This document shows positions 6,658-14,110 of a DNA stretch of 14,110 bases, piece after piece. The translations under genes were made by a program, and so were the position numbers. This DNA is from an uncultured Chromatiaceae bacterium (GTDB lineage: Bacteria > Pseudomonadota > Gammaproteobacteria > Enterobacterales > Alteromonadaceae): NCBI GenBank assembly GCA_946482615.1, contig CAMLSF010000100.1:1-14110 (forward strand). The letters are read 5' to 3'. The notes under the pieces are model-generated. The model had not been told where the DNA came from. It saw only the letters and a list, made by a program, of their open reading frames with translations, and made no database searches. Numbering within the stretch: the first letter of the stretch is position 1; every line of letters begins with the position of its first letter.

Positions 6658-8676
6658 GTGATCAATTTATCCACATCCCTGTTCACTGTTTTGCTGCTGG
6701 CCGGCTTCAGTGGGGATCTGAATGCAGAAACGGCTCTGACAGGTCAATGGCTGACCGACTTAGAAAAACAAAGCTTACTCGACCCGCAAACCTCTGGTGT
6801 CACCTTCCGTAACGGCGAACTGGTGGTCGTGGGCGATCAAAGTGCACATGAAAGCACCAGGATGAAGCTGTTCCGTATTGACCCGAATACAGCAGCAGCT
6901 ATTACCCAGCCTATTCAAATTACGGTAGCTGACAGTCTGAAAAACAGCTGTTTTTATAACTACTTAGTGGATAAACCAGATTTAGAAGCTTTAACCTGGG
7001 ACAGACTGGACGACACCACCTTAATTACTGTGACCGAAGATGCCTCGGCGTATCAGCTAAGCACTGAGTGCGCAAAAAAGTTCAGCCAGTCCAATTCCAC
7101 GACTTACCCTACTCTGCTGTTGAAAATTCAGGTCGACAGCGCCCTCACCCGTGCTGAAATTGTGGCGGTGCGGCCTGTGCAATTTCCGCTGGAAGCCAAA
7201 GTAGGTAATTTCCCGAATGACGGCATTGAAGGTTTGGCTGTGGATGATCACCAGAATTTATATCTGGCGCTTGAACAGGACATGGCCAATAAACCTAAGT
7301 TATTTAAAACCCGTTTAACTCAGGATTTCTGGCTGCGTGATAACTTTGTCAAAGTGATAGACGCCAACCTGACCTTGCCAGTGCTGGACGACAACGATCA
7401 TCCTATTAATGGCATTGAGTTTTTACCCAGTCCTATTTTAGGCCACCCTGGTTATTTAGTGGCTGTGGCGCGTAATGACGATGAGTTATGGGTGTTTGAT
7501 TTAACCAACCGTATTCCGCCTTTTGTGCAAAAGCTGAGTTTTTATGTCAGCACAGACGACAGTGGCCTTTGCCCTGCCTATGACAAGCTGGTACAAACGG
7601 CTTTGGAAGCAGTGACTATCCATAATGGCACTGTTTATTTAATCAATGACCCCTGGAAACAGCATTACGCTGATAATATTCAGTGCGGTACTCACACCGA
7701 CAAATTTAAGCGCATGTCGCCACTGTTGTTTAAAATGCCGGTTGACCCGCGTTGGTACACACCCTACAGACCCAAAACTCAAACTGCATTGCCAGCGATC
7801 AGCGGTTTAGCTGCTTTGGATCAGAGCCATTATCTGGCGGTGCAGGATAAAAAAATCCAGCGCCAGGGTGACAGACTCAGCTTAATTCAGGTCAATCAGG
7901 ATCAGCAGCTGACAGCTCAGAACTTGTTTGTCACCAATTGGCCTGCCGGTCAGGCATCAAACGATTTAGAGGCTGTCTGTGCTTTGCCGGGTCAAAATGG
8001 TGAGTTTTTAATGGCTGAAAGCGGCACCTGGCAAGGCTCTTTTGGCCGCTTGTTTCATATCAAAGTATTCCCCACTTATGCGCAGGTGCTGAATACCTTT
8101 GAGTTACCGGTCGAACGCGACAGCAGCCCGGAACAGGATGGCGATAACTTTGAAGGCCTGGCCTGTGCGAAAAAAGATGTGAACCGTTATCTGGTGATTT
8201 TAGGAGAGCGGGGCTCGGCCACAGCAGCAGGATTTTTACAATGGGGTGAACTGGATATGGCGGCGGCCAGCATTCAGTGGAATAGCCAGAAAATTCAGGT
8301 GACTGGCCCAACAGCCCTCAAAAATCGCAGCTACAACAGAGTGATAGCCGATTTACATCTGGAAGCTGATGTACTTTGGGCCAGCGCTGTGCTCGACAGT
8401 TCTGACAATGGCCCTTTTACCAGCGCTGTGTACCCACTGGCTTTGGTTAACCCAACAGCCAAACAACCGCTCAGCTTAATGGCTGAACGACCAGTGCTGT
8501 GGCAAATCGACGGTTTTAAAGTAGAAGCTATCGCCGGCCCAAGCCCTTTACTGCCGGGCTCAGCTCTGGTGATAGGCACAGACGATGAAAATTACCACGG
8601 CCAGTTCCGGCCTTTAGCGACCACAGAGCAAAGCCCTTATGGCAATCCAAAACCAGCCGAACCCACAACAAAATAA
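6658..8676 (+). CDS. Secreted repeat protein, probable beta-propeller (phytase-like/SdiA-regulated style)
   Basis: Function unknown. The 672-residue product begins with a hydrophobic segment (SLFTVLLLAGFSG) and an Ala-Glu site near 23-24, which looks like a Sec signal peptide. The rest shows a recurring pattern: [ILF]-E-[GA]-[LVI]-[AT], a short turn, a hydrophobic strand, then an acidic residue. Copies begin near residues 46, 108, 188, 251, 316, 380, 435, 496, 560 and 619. Clear examples are LEALTW, IEGLAV, LEAVTI, LEAVCA, FEGLAC and VEAIAG. Such motifs mark calcium-binding or esterase-like beta-propellers of the phytase-like and SdiA-regulated families, but I cannot assign one. GTG at 6658 is the only usual start between the in-frame TGA at 6637 and the hydrophobic segment. 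Its ribosome site is weak and its n-region lacks a basic residue. The 3' end overlaps the VF530 gene by 38 bp. Confidence 0.75.
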   Translation: MINLSTSLFTVLLLAGFSGDLNAETALTGQWLTDLEKQSLLDPQTSGVTFRNGELVVVGDQSAHESTRMKLFRIDPNTAAAITQPIQITVADSLKNSCFYNYLVDKPDLEALTWDRLDDTTLITVTEDASAYQLSTECAKKFSQSNSTTYPTLLLKIQVDSALTRAEIVAVRPVQFPLEAKVGNFPNDGIEGLAVDDHQNLYLALEQDMANKPKLFKTRLTQDFWLRDNFVKVIDANLTLPVLDDNDHPINGIEFLPSPILGHPGYLVAVARNDDELWVFDLTNRIPPFVQKLSFYVSTDDSGLCPAYDKLVQTALEAVTIHNGTVYLINDPWKQHYADNIQCGTHTDKFKRMSPLLFKMPVDPRWYTPYRPKTQTALPAISGLAALDQSHYLAVQDKKIQRQGDRLSLIQVNQDQQLTAQNLFVTNWPAGQASNDLEAVCALPGQNGEFLMAESGTWQGSFGRLFHIKVFPTYAQVLNTFELPVERDSSPEQDGDNFEGLACAKKDVNRYLVILGERGSATAAGFLQWGELDMAAASIQWNSQKIQVTGPTALKNRSYNRVIADLHLEADVLWASAVLDSSDNGPFTSAVYPLALVNPTAKQPLSLMAERPVLWQIDGFKVEAIAGPSPLLPGSALVIGTDDENYHGQFRPLATTEQSPYGNPKPAEPTTK

Positions 8677-8893
8677 TCCGCTGCATGGTTTTACCCTGCA
8701 GCAAATTCTGGAGTTGCTGGTTGAGCACTACAGCGGCTTTGCGCCTCTGGCAAAACAAATACCGCTGAAATGCTTCAGCAACAACCCCAGCATTAAATCC
8801 AGCCTGACCTTTTTACGCAAAACGCCCTGGGCCAGAACTCAGGTTGAAGAATTGTTTATCAAACTGAAGTTGTATCAGCGGGGCCAGGCCTGA
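8639..8893 (+). CDS. VF530 family small DNA-binding-type protein (DUF2132)
   Basis: Small cytosolic protein of 84 residues from the VF530/DUF2132 family. A Vibrio fischeri member has a solved structure and was proposed to bind DNA; the physiological role is unknown. The family signature covers nearly the whole protein: NPLHGFTLQQILELLVEHY (13-31), then KCFSNNPSIKSSLTFLRKTP (44-63) and WARTQVEELF. The ATG at 8639 is the only methionine start in frame, and family members carry a similar polar N-terminus before NPLHG. It lies inside the last 38 bases of the propeller gene in another frame, with only a weak ribosome site. Translation is therefore probably coupled to that gene. The pairing with a secreted protein may be positional only. 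Confidence 0.88.
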   Translation: MAIQNQPNPQQNNPLHGFTLQQILELLVEHYSGFAPLAKQIPLKCFSNNPSIKSSLTFLRKTPWARTQVEELFIKLKLYQRGQA

Positions 8894-8908
8894 CCCAGGT
8901 TATTTTTG
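8887..8908 (+). terminator. Weak candidate terminator after the VF530 gene
   Basis: CCTG-acc-CAGG forms a 4-bp stem overlapping the stop codon, followed by TTATTTTT. The stem is too short for a confident call. It is reported because it lies between two convergent genes only 18 bp apart. Confidence 0.25.
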
Positions 8909-8911
8909 AGC

Positions 8912-10987
8912 CTAAGCCGGCCCCGGCACGGTCAGAATGTGGCATTGCTGAGTGATCACTCGCTGTAACAGCTCCTGCTCAGATAACAACGGCTGGTGCT
9001 CAGCAAGGTCCAAAGACTCCAGACCAATAATTTGATTACGGCCTTTTGCTTTTGCCTGATACAGCAACTGATCCGCCAGTTTTAATGCGGTTTCCCAGTG
9101 AATAGGCTGATTCCCGCTCTGTGTTAGCGGCAAGCTGAGATAACCCCCACTTAAGGTCACCTGTATAGGTTCAGGTTCTGTGCACAGCGGCATACTGGCG
9201 ATTTCATACAAAATACGGCGGGCAAATTCTGGCAAAATCTCAGTCTGACTCTGCTGCAGCACCAGTAAAAACTCTTCGCCCCCCCAGCGGATCACTAAAT
9301 CATCAGCGCGGCACAGAGCTTTGAGTTTCCGCGCTACCGCCATCAGTATTTCATCTCCTGCTGCATGGCCAAAGCCATCATTAATCTGTTTAAAATGGTC
9401 AATATCAAGCAGGAAAATAGCTTGGTTTTCCGTGGTTTTACGGCGTTCCTCCGACTGTGAGCCTTTTGTAGCATCGCCCGTGTAATGCTGCAATGCCCTG
9501 CGGTTCAGCAGCCCGGTCAGCGGATCATGCACAGATTGTTGTTGCAGTATTTCGTTGTTTTTACTCAGTAACTGGTTCACTCTGCGACTGCTGATGTAGG
9601 CATAAAACAGCAAAGCCGCTATCAGCAACACCAATAATACGGCCAGCAGAATTAAGCGCTGCGTCAGGGTGCGGTTGTCCAGCTCCTGACGCTGCAATTC
9701 AGTCTGTTGTTCCAGTAGTTTAATTTGTAAGGCGTTTTCCTGGGCCTGATATTTAATTTGCAGTTCACTGAAAACTTTATCCCGTTCCGACTGAAAAAAT
9801 TCATCTTTGAGTCGTTGTTGCTCTTTTAATGTCTGAGCCTGCAACTGGTAACGCCCGGCCACAGCGTACGCGTCGGCCAGCAGCCCCTGAATTTGAGCAA
9901 CCTGACTGGCTGGGGCAAAAGTGCTGAATACTTCAACCGCACTGCGCATTTCAGCAAGCCCGGTGTCATAATCCCCGCGCATCACTTTGATGTAACCCAG
10001 ATTAAAATCAATCACTGTGCCTTCAGTGCTGTTGTGAATGGATTTAGCTATCGCCCTCGCCTGTGTCAAATACTGTTCTGCCCGCTCATAGTTTTTCAAC
10101 AGTAACAACCCGGCACCCGCATTATTGTAGCCTGCCAGTTCAACTCTCTTATTGCCCTGTTCTTTGCCTAATCTGGCCGCCCGGATAAAGTCTTCTGAGC
10201 TTTGCGCCGAAAGGCCATTAAGCTCTCTGGCGGCATAAGCGCGGTTCAGGTACAGTTCCGGCAGCCGATTCAGTACATTGTGTTTGTGGGCGTCGGTAAT
10301 GGTTTTATCCAGCAACTCCAGCGCCACTTTGAAATTCTGTAGTGACAACTGCACTCTGGAAATATGCAGATTCAAAAATTGACGGCGACTATGAGTGGCA
10401 GCGTCATCAGTATTTCCAACGGACTCATGAGCTTGCAATAAGTGCTTCAGCGCCGACTCAAATTGCCTGTTGGCCTGCAATACCCTGCCAATCACATTAT
10501 GACTGTAATAGCGTACCCGGAGATTATTCACAGCTTTTACTTTTTGCTCTATGGCTGCAATAAGCTGCTGGCTTTTTTCTACTTGATTAGTGTGTAAATA
10601 AATTTCGGCTTTTACTGCCAGTAATTCAGCTGTAGCCGCAGGCGAAGACCGGATAGTTGGCATAGCTAACACAGAATCAGCTAACTCCAGAGCAGCTTCG
10701 GTTTTGTGCTCATCTAAGGCCATGAATAAGCTCTGATAACCTTTTACTCTGGCGTAAGTCCCGGCAGGAACAGACTCAGTCAGTCGTTCCACAATACTAT
10801 CAAGCCTGGCTTTATCTTTCGGGTAATTGTCCGGGCCCACAAGTTGATCCAGTTGTTGTTCCAGTCGCTGATCAGTGACTGCTTCCGTCTGTGCAGCTGA
10901 GGCATAGCTATAGCTGAGAGTGGCAGGCAAAAACATCAGTAAAACCAGAAGATAAAAAAAGAAGTATGTCAGCTTAGCTGTTTTCAA
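8912..10987 (-). CDS. TPR-containing membrane diguanylate cyclase (GGDEF)
   Basis: Makes cyclic di-GMP from two GTP. The 691-residue product has an N-terminal signal sequence (1-31, basic n-region KTAK, hydrophobic core FFFYLLVLLMFL). A long helical periplasmic region with TPR-like helix pairs spans about 80-385. A coiled-coil stretch (about 388-440, rich in Q, E, K and L) leads to one transmembrane helix (about 443-464). A cytoplasmic GGDEF domain (about 485-655) follows: DPLTGLLNRR, LLDIDHFKQIND, and the active-site loop RWGGEEF with GGEEF at 569-573. RADD (560-563) lies five residues before GGEEF, the position of the product-inhibition I-site. The enzyme should be active and feedback-controlled. 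The frame contains no ATG before the signal sequence; the best start is TTG at 10987 behind GGA. The sensed signal is unknown. No confident promoter was found. Confidence 0.92.
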   Translation of the reverse strand: MKTAKLTYFFFYLLVLLMFLPATLSYSYASAAQTEAVTDQRLEQQLDQLVGPDNYPKDKARLDSIVERLTESVPAGTYARVKGYQSLFMALDEHKTEAALELADSVLAMPTIRSSPAATAELLAVKAEIYLHTNQVEKSQQLIAAIEQKVKAVNNLRVRYYSHNVIGRVLQANRQFESALKHLLQAHESVGNTDDAATHSRRQFLNLHISRVQLSLQNFKVALELLDKTITDAHKHNVLNRLPELYLNRAYAARELNGLSAQSSEDFIRAARLGKEQGNKRVELAGYNNAGAGLLLLKNYERAEQYLTQARAIAKSIHNSTEGTVIDFNLGYIKVMRGDYDTGLAEMRSAVEVFSTFAPASQVAQIQGLLADAYAVAGRYQLQAQTLKEQQRLKDEFFQSERDKVFSELQIKYQAQENALQIKLLEQQTELQRQELDNRTLTQRLILLAVLLVLLIAALLFYAYISSRRVNQLLSKNNEILQQQSVHDPLTGLLNRRALQHYTGDATKGSQSEERRKTTENQAIFLLDIDHFKQINDGFGHAAGDEILMAVARKLKALCRADDLVIRWGGEEFLLVLQQSQTEILPEFARRILYEIASMPLCTEPEPIQVTLSGGYLSLPLTQSGNQPIHWETALKLADQLLYQAKAKGRNQIIGLESLDLAEHQPLLSEQELLQRVITQQCHILTVPGPA

Positions 10988-11204
10988 TCTGATCCATTCC
11001 GCTTCGGGTACCTTAAAAATCCGGAAACCATATTATCATTTTTTTCATTATTGATAAGTGTCCAATCCGACTTTAAGTGTATTGAATTGTGATGCGGGAT
11101 CCATAACCGTCTGGCTAAACAACGGGCTTTGATGACGCCAAAACACCGGACAATAATACTGCGAAAAATATCAATGAGTCTGAGAGACGAAACCAGAGGC
11201 AATA
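10988..11204. other. Intergenic region upstream of the GGDEF gene
   Basis: No supported gene. It contains an AT-rich dyad, TTATCA (11033-11038) and TGATAA (11052-11057), about 45-70 bp before the GGDEF start, with a run of seven T between the arms. It could be part of the promoter or an operator, but no -35/-10 pair with acceptable spacing was found. Confidence 0.3.
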
Positions 11205-11245
11205 CATAGAGAAGCCCGGCGCATGATCTATCAGGCGCCGGACTT
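11205..11245 (-). terminator. Probable terminator of the di-haem oxidoreductase gene
   Basis: On the - strand, AAGTCCGGCGC and GCGCCGGGCTT form an 11-bp stem (one T-G pair) around a 12-nt loop that can itself pair (TGAT/ATCA). It begins 12 bp after the stop. The tail CTCTATG is only moderately T-rich, while the + strand side (TGTTTATT) is also T-rich. Confidence 0.58.
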
Positions 11246-11257
11246 TGTTTATTGAGA

Positions 11258-14110
11258 TTACAAGGACTTCAGGAAGGCCAGCAAGGCTTCACGTTCTGCT
11301 GTCGGCAGGTTCACAAAACGGTTTTTGATCACTTCAGCTTCGCCACCGTGCCATAAAATAGCTTCGGTTAAGGTACGGGCGCGGCCATCATGTAAATAAC
11401 CAGCCGGAGTGCCACCAGCCACAAACTGGGTGTAGCCTATACCCCACAGCGCTGGTGTTCTCCACATGCTACCGCTAGCCAAGCCTTCACTAAAGTTATC
11501 CGCAAGGCCAGGTCCCATATCATGCAGCAGCAGATCAGTGTAAGGTTTGATGGTCTGATTACGCACTTCGTCAAACTCTGAGCGGTCGCTGGTTTTTATT
11601 TCACTGACGTGACAGGCCACACAGCGAATATCTTTAAAAACTTTTTCGCCCGCCGCTATTTTGGCTGGGTCTACATCCAGATAAGTCAGAGGCGATACCC
11701 CTTTAGGGAAACCACTGGCCACACTGCGCTGCGCTGGCACACCCAGTAAATGCAGGTATTGCGTCATCGCAGTCACAGCTTCGTCTGGTAAACCCGGCTC
11801 TGCAGTAGCCGGGTCGCAGCCTTGTGGACCAGCTAAACAGGCCAGTTTAGGATAAACAGAAGAGGTTACCGCCATATCCAGCAAGGCCGCATTGGTCACC
11901 TGGTGACGTAAGCTGACTTTGCCGGCTTTCCAGCCGTAGCGGCCTAACCGCACTTCTCCGGTTTCAGGATCGTATGCATAGTTAGCCGTACCCAGGACTC
12001 CGTCGGCATCTGGTGTAGTACGCACTCTGGATAAAATAGTTTCATCCGAAATGGCTTCCAGCAAGCCCATACCAATCAATGGCTGGGCCTGACGTATGGA
12101 ATGCACTGCAGGTTCAGGCCCTTCAAAGGCGATAGTAGCTTTACGCAGCTCGACTTGAGTACCGTCGGCCAGGCTGACGTTGCTGGTGACAAAATCAGAA
12201 ACCCAGGCCGCATTCCCCCAGTTTTGTATTGCTCCTGTTTCGACAGAGCGGGCGTTCATTTGCAGCGCCTGACCGTAAACAGGGTGAGGCAGGTACTGAC
12301 CACTGGCGTCTGTTCCTGTAGCGCCGACCCTCACAGCCATGGTATCCAGTCGTTGGTTACGCACTACGGGCGCTATACTGCGGCCATTGTTGACATGGCA
12401 GTTAAAACAGGACGACTGATTAAAACGTGGACCTTGCAACTGACGACCTGCATCATTGCGATCGTTACCATCTTCGTTATGCTCTCCTGTCCATAAGTTG
12501 GTATGCAACCAGCGACGGCCTTCCATAAAACGTTGCATATTCTGCATGCCGATAGTGTTATGCGGCTGTTGAAACATAAAGGTTGGGTTGTCGGCATAAT
12601 CGTAAGAAATAGAACCCAGTCCACCTTGCAGCGTGCTTTCAGGCAAAGGTTCGTTCATCAGGCGTGGCTGCACACCGTACCAGGGCCTTAAGCCTTTGCC
12701 CATCACGTACGTCAGCTCATTGGTGTAATAACGGAAAGCCCCATTGTCACCTATAGCATCCATAGCCTCACGGGTAGAAAAAAATGAGCCGGTAAACTCA
12801 ATCACATCGCCTTTTTTCAGCGCCCGGGAATCTACATAGCTGCCATTTGGAACCAGAACACCATCCGCATTGGCAGAAAGTGCTCTGTGCCCGGGATAAC
12901 GGTCAAACACCACACTACAACCGTCATTTGCACCAATCACACCGTTATAACCACTGTCAGGACGTAACAAGACACCATTGGCTGGTTTTGCCACCACAGG
13001 ACAGGCTGCACCAGGATCCTGATAGGTAGAGTCATCCAGCAAATCCCCCGGGCTCATCCAACCAAAACCTGTCACCCCCGGCTCATCAAAACGACGGACA
13101 AAAGAGTGTCCACCGCCCTTCTGGGCTTGTTGATAATATTGGTTCACCACAATACGGGGCTCAGTCACACCAGGGACATTGCTGTTATCTATAAACTCCA
13201 CACCCCAGGTACGGTTTTTAAAGTAATTGGCGACAAAATTTAAATGAGCCCCAGGTCCTTTGTTCCTTGGTTTACCTGCCGCATCGACAGTGTCATTGAC
13301 ACCAAAACCAATTTCATTCCATTCTTCGCCCCGTTCACGGGCATGCCGGGAGCGACCAACCATACCAAAACGGGTCACCAGGGTGCCATCGGCTAAGGTA
13401 AAGCTAACCATCTCGATGGGCTCTGCCGGTGCGGGCAATGGAACACGTCCTGCACCGCTTACTGGATAAGATAAAGCTGAGGTGCTCAACTCCGGCATAG
13501 AGTTTGAGCCGTCCGGTGTTTTAAATTCCGCTTCAAACAAAGAATAACCATACTGAGTTTTACGGGTGATGCCCTGAATGCGCAGGTAGCGAACATATAT
13601 ATTCAGGTTAAAAAACTCTTCGGTCTCACCTTTAGAGTCCACTATATAACGCAGTTGATACCAGTCTTGTGCATCATCTGAGACGTAAATAGCATACTCA
13701 GCAGCATGAGCCCGTTCCCAATGCAAAGTCATCATACCTATGGCCGTTTTTGCACCAAAGTCAAACTGAAGCCAGGCATTATCAGCATCGGTAATATCAT
13801 CCCCCCAGGCACTTTCCCATCTGCTGGTCAGGTCTCCGTCTATGGCTTTGGCGGCGGTATTGTTTCCATTCTCATCGCCGGAAGAAGTTGCATTGACGAC
13901 AGAAATGGGCTGAGCAGCAGCTATTCTTAGAAAATTGTCCGCTATTCTTAAGGCTGCAGGAGGAGGAGGTAAAGATGGAGCTCCCACTTTAGGCAAAGCA
14001 GCTGTTTTCACATCAGGCAGAGCCTCTAATTCAGGCTCAGGCAAATCCCCTGCAGGAGGAGTTTCTTCTGGCGGTGGCGTTTCTTCCGGCGGCGGAGTCT
14101 CTTCTGGTGG
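11258..14110 (-). CDS. Secreted di-haem oxidoreductase (DHOR family) with discoidin-type domain, N-terminus missing
   Basis: A c-type cytochrome, presumably periplasmic or surface-exposed; redox partner unknown. 950 residues are visible and the frame runs off the right edge. Numbering from the codon at 14044 (22 codons inside the edge): before it lies a Pro-Glu-Thr repeat linker. Residues 44-174 form an F5/8 type C (discoidin) domain, with AKAIDGDLTSRW, WLQFDFG and YLRIQGI strands. Residues about 205-500 are unassigned. The DHOR domain follows. The two haem sites are CFNCH (546-550) and CVACH (808-812). The DHOR hallmarks are GPRFNQSSC, RYGWKAGKVSLRHQV, YTDLLLHDMGPGLAD, WRTPALWGIG and LHDGRARTLTEAILWHGGEA, and the protein ends FLKSL. 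The family is annotated as thiol oxidoreductase or putative peroxidase, but activity is unproven. The linker suggests a lipoprotein or secreted N-terminus just outside the window. Stands alone with its own terminator. Confidence 0.9.
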   Translation of the reverse strand, partial: PPEETPPPEETPPPEETPPAGDLPEPELEALPDVKTAALPKVGAPSLPPPPAALRIADNFLRIAAAQPISVVNATSSGDENGNNTAAKAIDGDLTSRWESAWGDDITDADNAWLQFDFGAKTAIGMMTLHWERAHAAEYAIYVSDDAQDWYQLRYIVDSKGETEEFFNLNIYVRYLRIQGITRKTQYGYSLFEAEFKTPDGSNSMPELSTSALSYPVSGAGRVPLPAPAEPIEMVSFTLADGTLVTRFGMVGRSRHARERGEEWNEIGFGVNDTVDAAGKPRNKGPGAHLNFVANYFKNRTWGVEFIDNSNVPGVTEPRIVVNQYYQQAQKGGGHSFVRRFDEPGVTGFGWMSPGDLLDDSTYQDPGAACPVVAKPANGVLLRPDSGYNGVIGANDGCSVVFDRYPGHRALSANADGVLVPNGSYVDSRALKKGDVIEFTGSFFSTREAMDAIGDNGAFRYYTNELTYVMGKGLRPWYGVQPRLMNEPLPESTLQGGLGSISYDYADNPTFMFQQPHNTIGMQNMQRFMEGRRWLHTNLWTGEHNEDGNDRNDAGRQLQGPRFNQSSCFNCHVNNGRSIAPVVRNQRLDTMAVRVGATGTDASGQYLPHPVYGQALQMNARSVETGAIQNWGNAAWVSDFVTSNVSLADGTQVELRKATIAFEGPEPAVHSIRQAQPLIGMGLLEAISDETILSRVRTTPDADGVLGTANYAYDPETGEVRLGRYGWKAGKVSLRHQVTNAALLDMAVTSSVYPKLACLAGPQGCDPATAEPGLPDEAVTAMTQYLHLLGVPAQRSVASGFPKGVSPLTYLDVDPAKIAAGEKVFKDIRCVACHVSEIKTSDRSEFDEVRNQTIKPYTDLLLHDMGPGLADNFSEGLASGSMWRTPALWGIGYTQFVAGGTPAGYLHDGRARTLTEAILWHGGEAEVIKNRFVNLPTAEREALLAFLKSL
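14061..14110 (-). repeat. 18-bp tandem repeat encoding a Pro-Pro-Pro-Glu-Glu-Thr linker
   Basis: Units at 14061-14078, 14079-14096 and a partial one from 14097 to the edge differ by a few third-position changes. They encode repeated PPPEET in frame with the cytochrome. The repeat continues past the window edge, so copy number is unknown. Such linkers separate an anchored or secreted N-terminus from the folded domains. Confidence 0.85.

Noticed and set aside
8916..8927. GCCGG-cc-CCGGC hairpin at the end of the GGDEF gene, as its terminator
   Set aside because: It lies in the final codons, has a 2-nt loop and no T run follows on the - strand.
10984..11202. 72-codon - strand ORF upstream of the GGDEF gene
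   Set aside because: TTG start without ribosome site, no recognisable domain, and it overlaps the GGDEF start in another frame.
1..14110. A new multi-gene defence, mobile or biosynthetic system
   Set aside because: No nuclease, helicase, toxin-antitoxin, integrase, transposase or assembly-line gene is present, and the genes fall into independent housekeeping or envelope units.

Overview
The window looks like ordinary chromosome from a Gram-negative gammaproteobacterium. The gene set (AsnB of the E. coli type, VF530-type small protein, DUF3025, Na+-exporter-type ABC pair, TPR/GGDEF membrane sensor, secreted di-haem oxidoreductase) and moderate GC fit Alteromonadales/Chromatiaceae such as Rheinheimera or Alishewanella. 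That placement is an inference from gene content and style, not from a search. I see no insertion sequence, integrase, tRNA, rRNA, CRISPR array or phage gene.

Layout, left to right. (1) 1-765, + strand: the 3' part of a calcineurin-like metallophosphoesterase that enters from outside the window. (2) 828-1577, - strand: a Nudix hydrolase with a NUDT6-like N-terminal domain, convergent with the phosphatase. (3) 1700-4559, - strand: a tightly packed set DUF3025 -> natA-like ATPase -> natB-like permease. natA overlaps the DUF3025 gene by 26 bp and natB starts on the base after the natA stop, so the three are probably one operon. Two hairpins lie behind natB. (4) 4560-4762: a 200-bp divergent promoter region with several nested inverted repeats. 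(5) 4763-6427, + strand: asnB, alone, with a clear intrinsic terminator. (6) 6521-6657: promoter region with a perfect 14-bp palindrome. (7) 6658-8893, + strand: a secreted repeat protein that looks like a beta-propeller, and a short VF530/DUF2132 gene overlapping its 3' end by 38 bp. (8) 8912-10987, - strand: a TPR-transmembrane-GGDEF diguanylate cyclase. (9) 10988-11257: non-coding, with the terminator of the next gene. (10) 11258-14110, - strand: a large secreted di-haem cytochrome with a discoidin-type domain and a Pro-Glu-Thr repeat linker, running off the right edge.

The units are mostly independent: asparagine synthesis, ABC export, nucleotide hydrolysis, c-di-GMP signalling and envelope redox. 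I do not see a multi-gene defence, mobile or biosynthetic system. The most interesting items are protein-architectural: an approximately ten-fold, ~62-residue repeat in the secreted protein at 6658-8676, and an unassigned ~300-residue segment inserted between the discoidin and haem domains of the cytochrome. After these come the regulatory-looking inverted repeats upstream of asnB and of the propeller gene.
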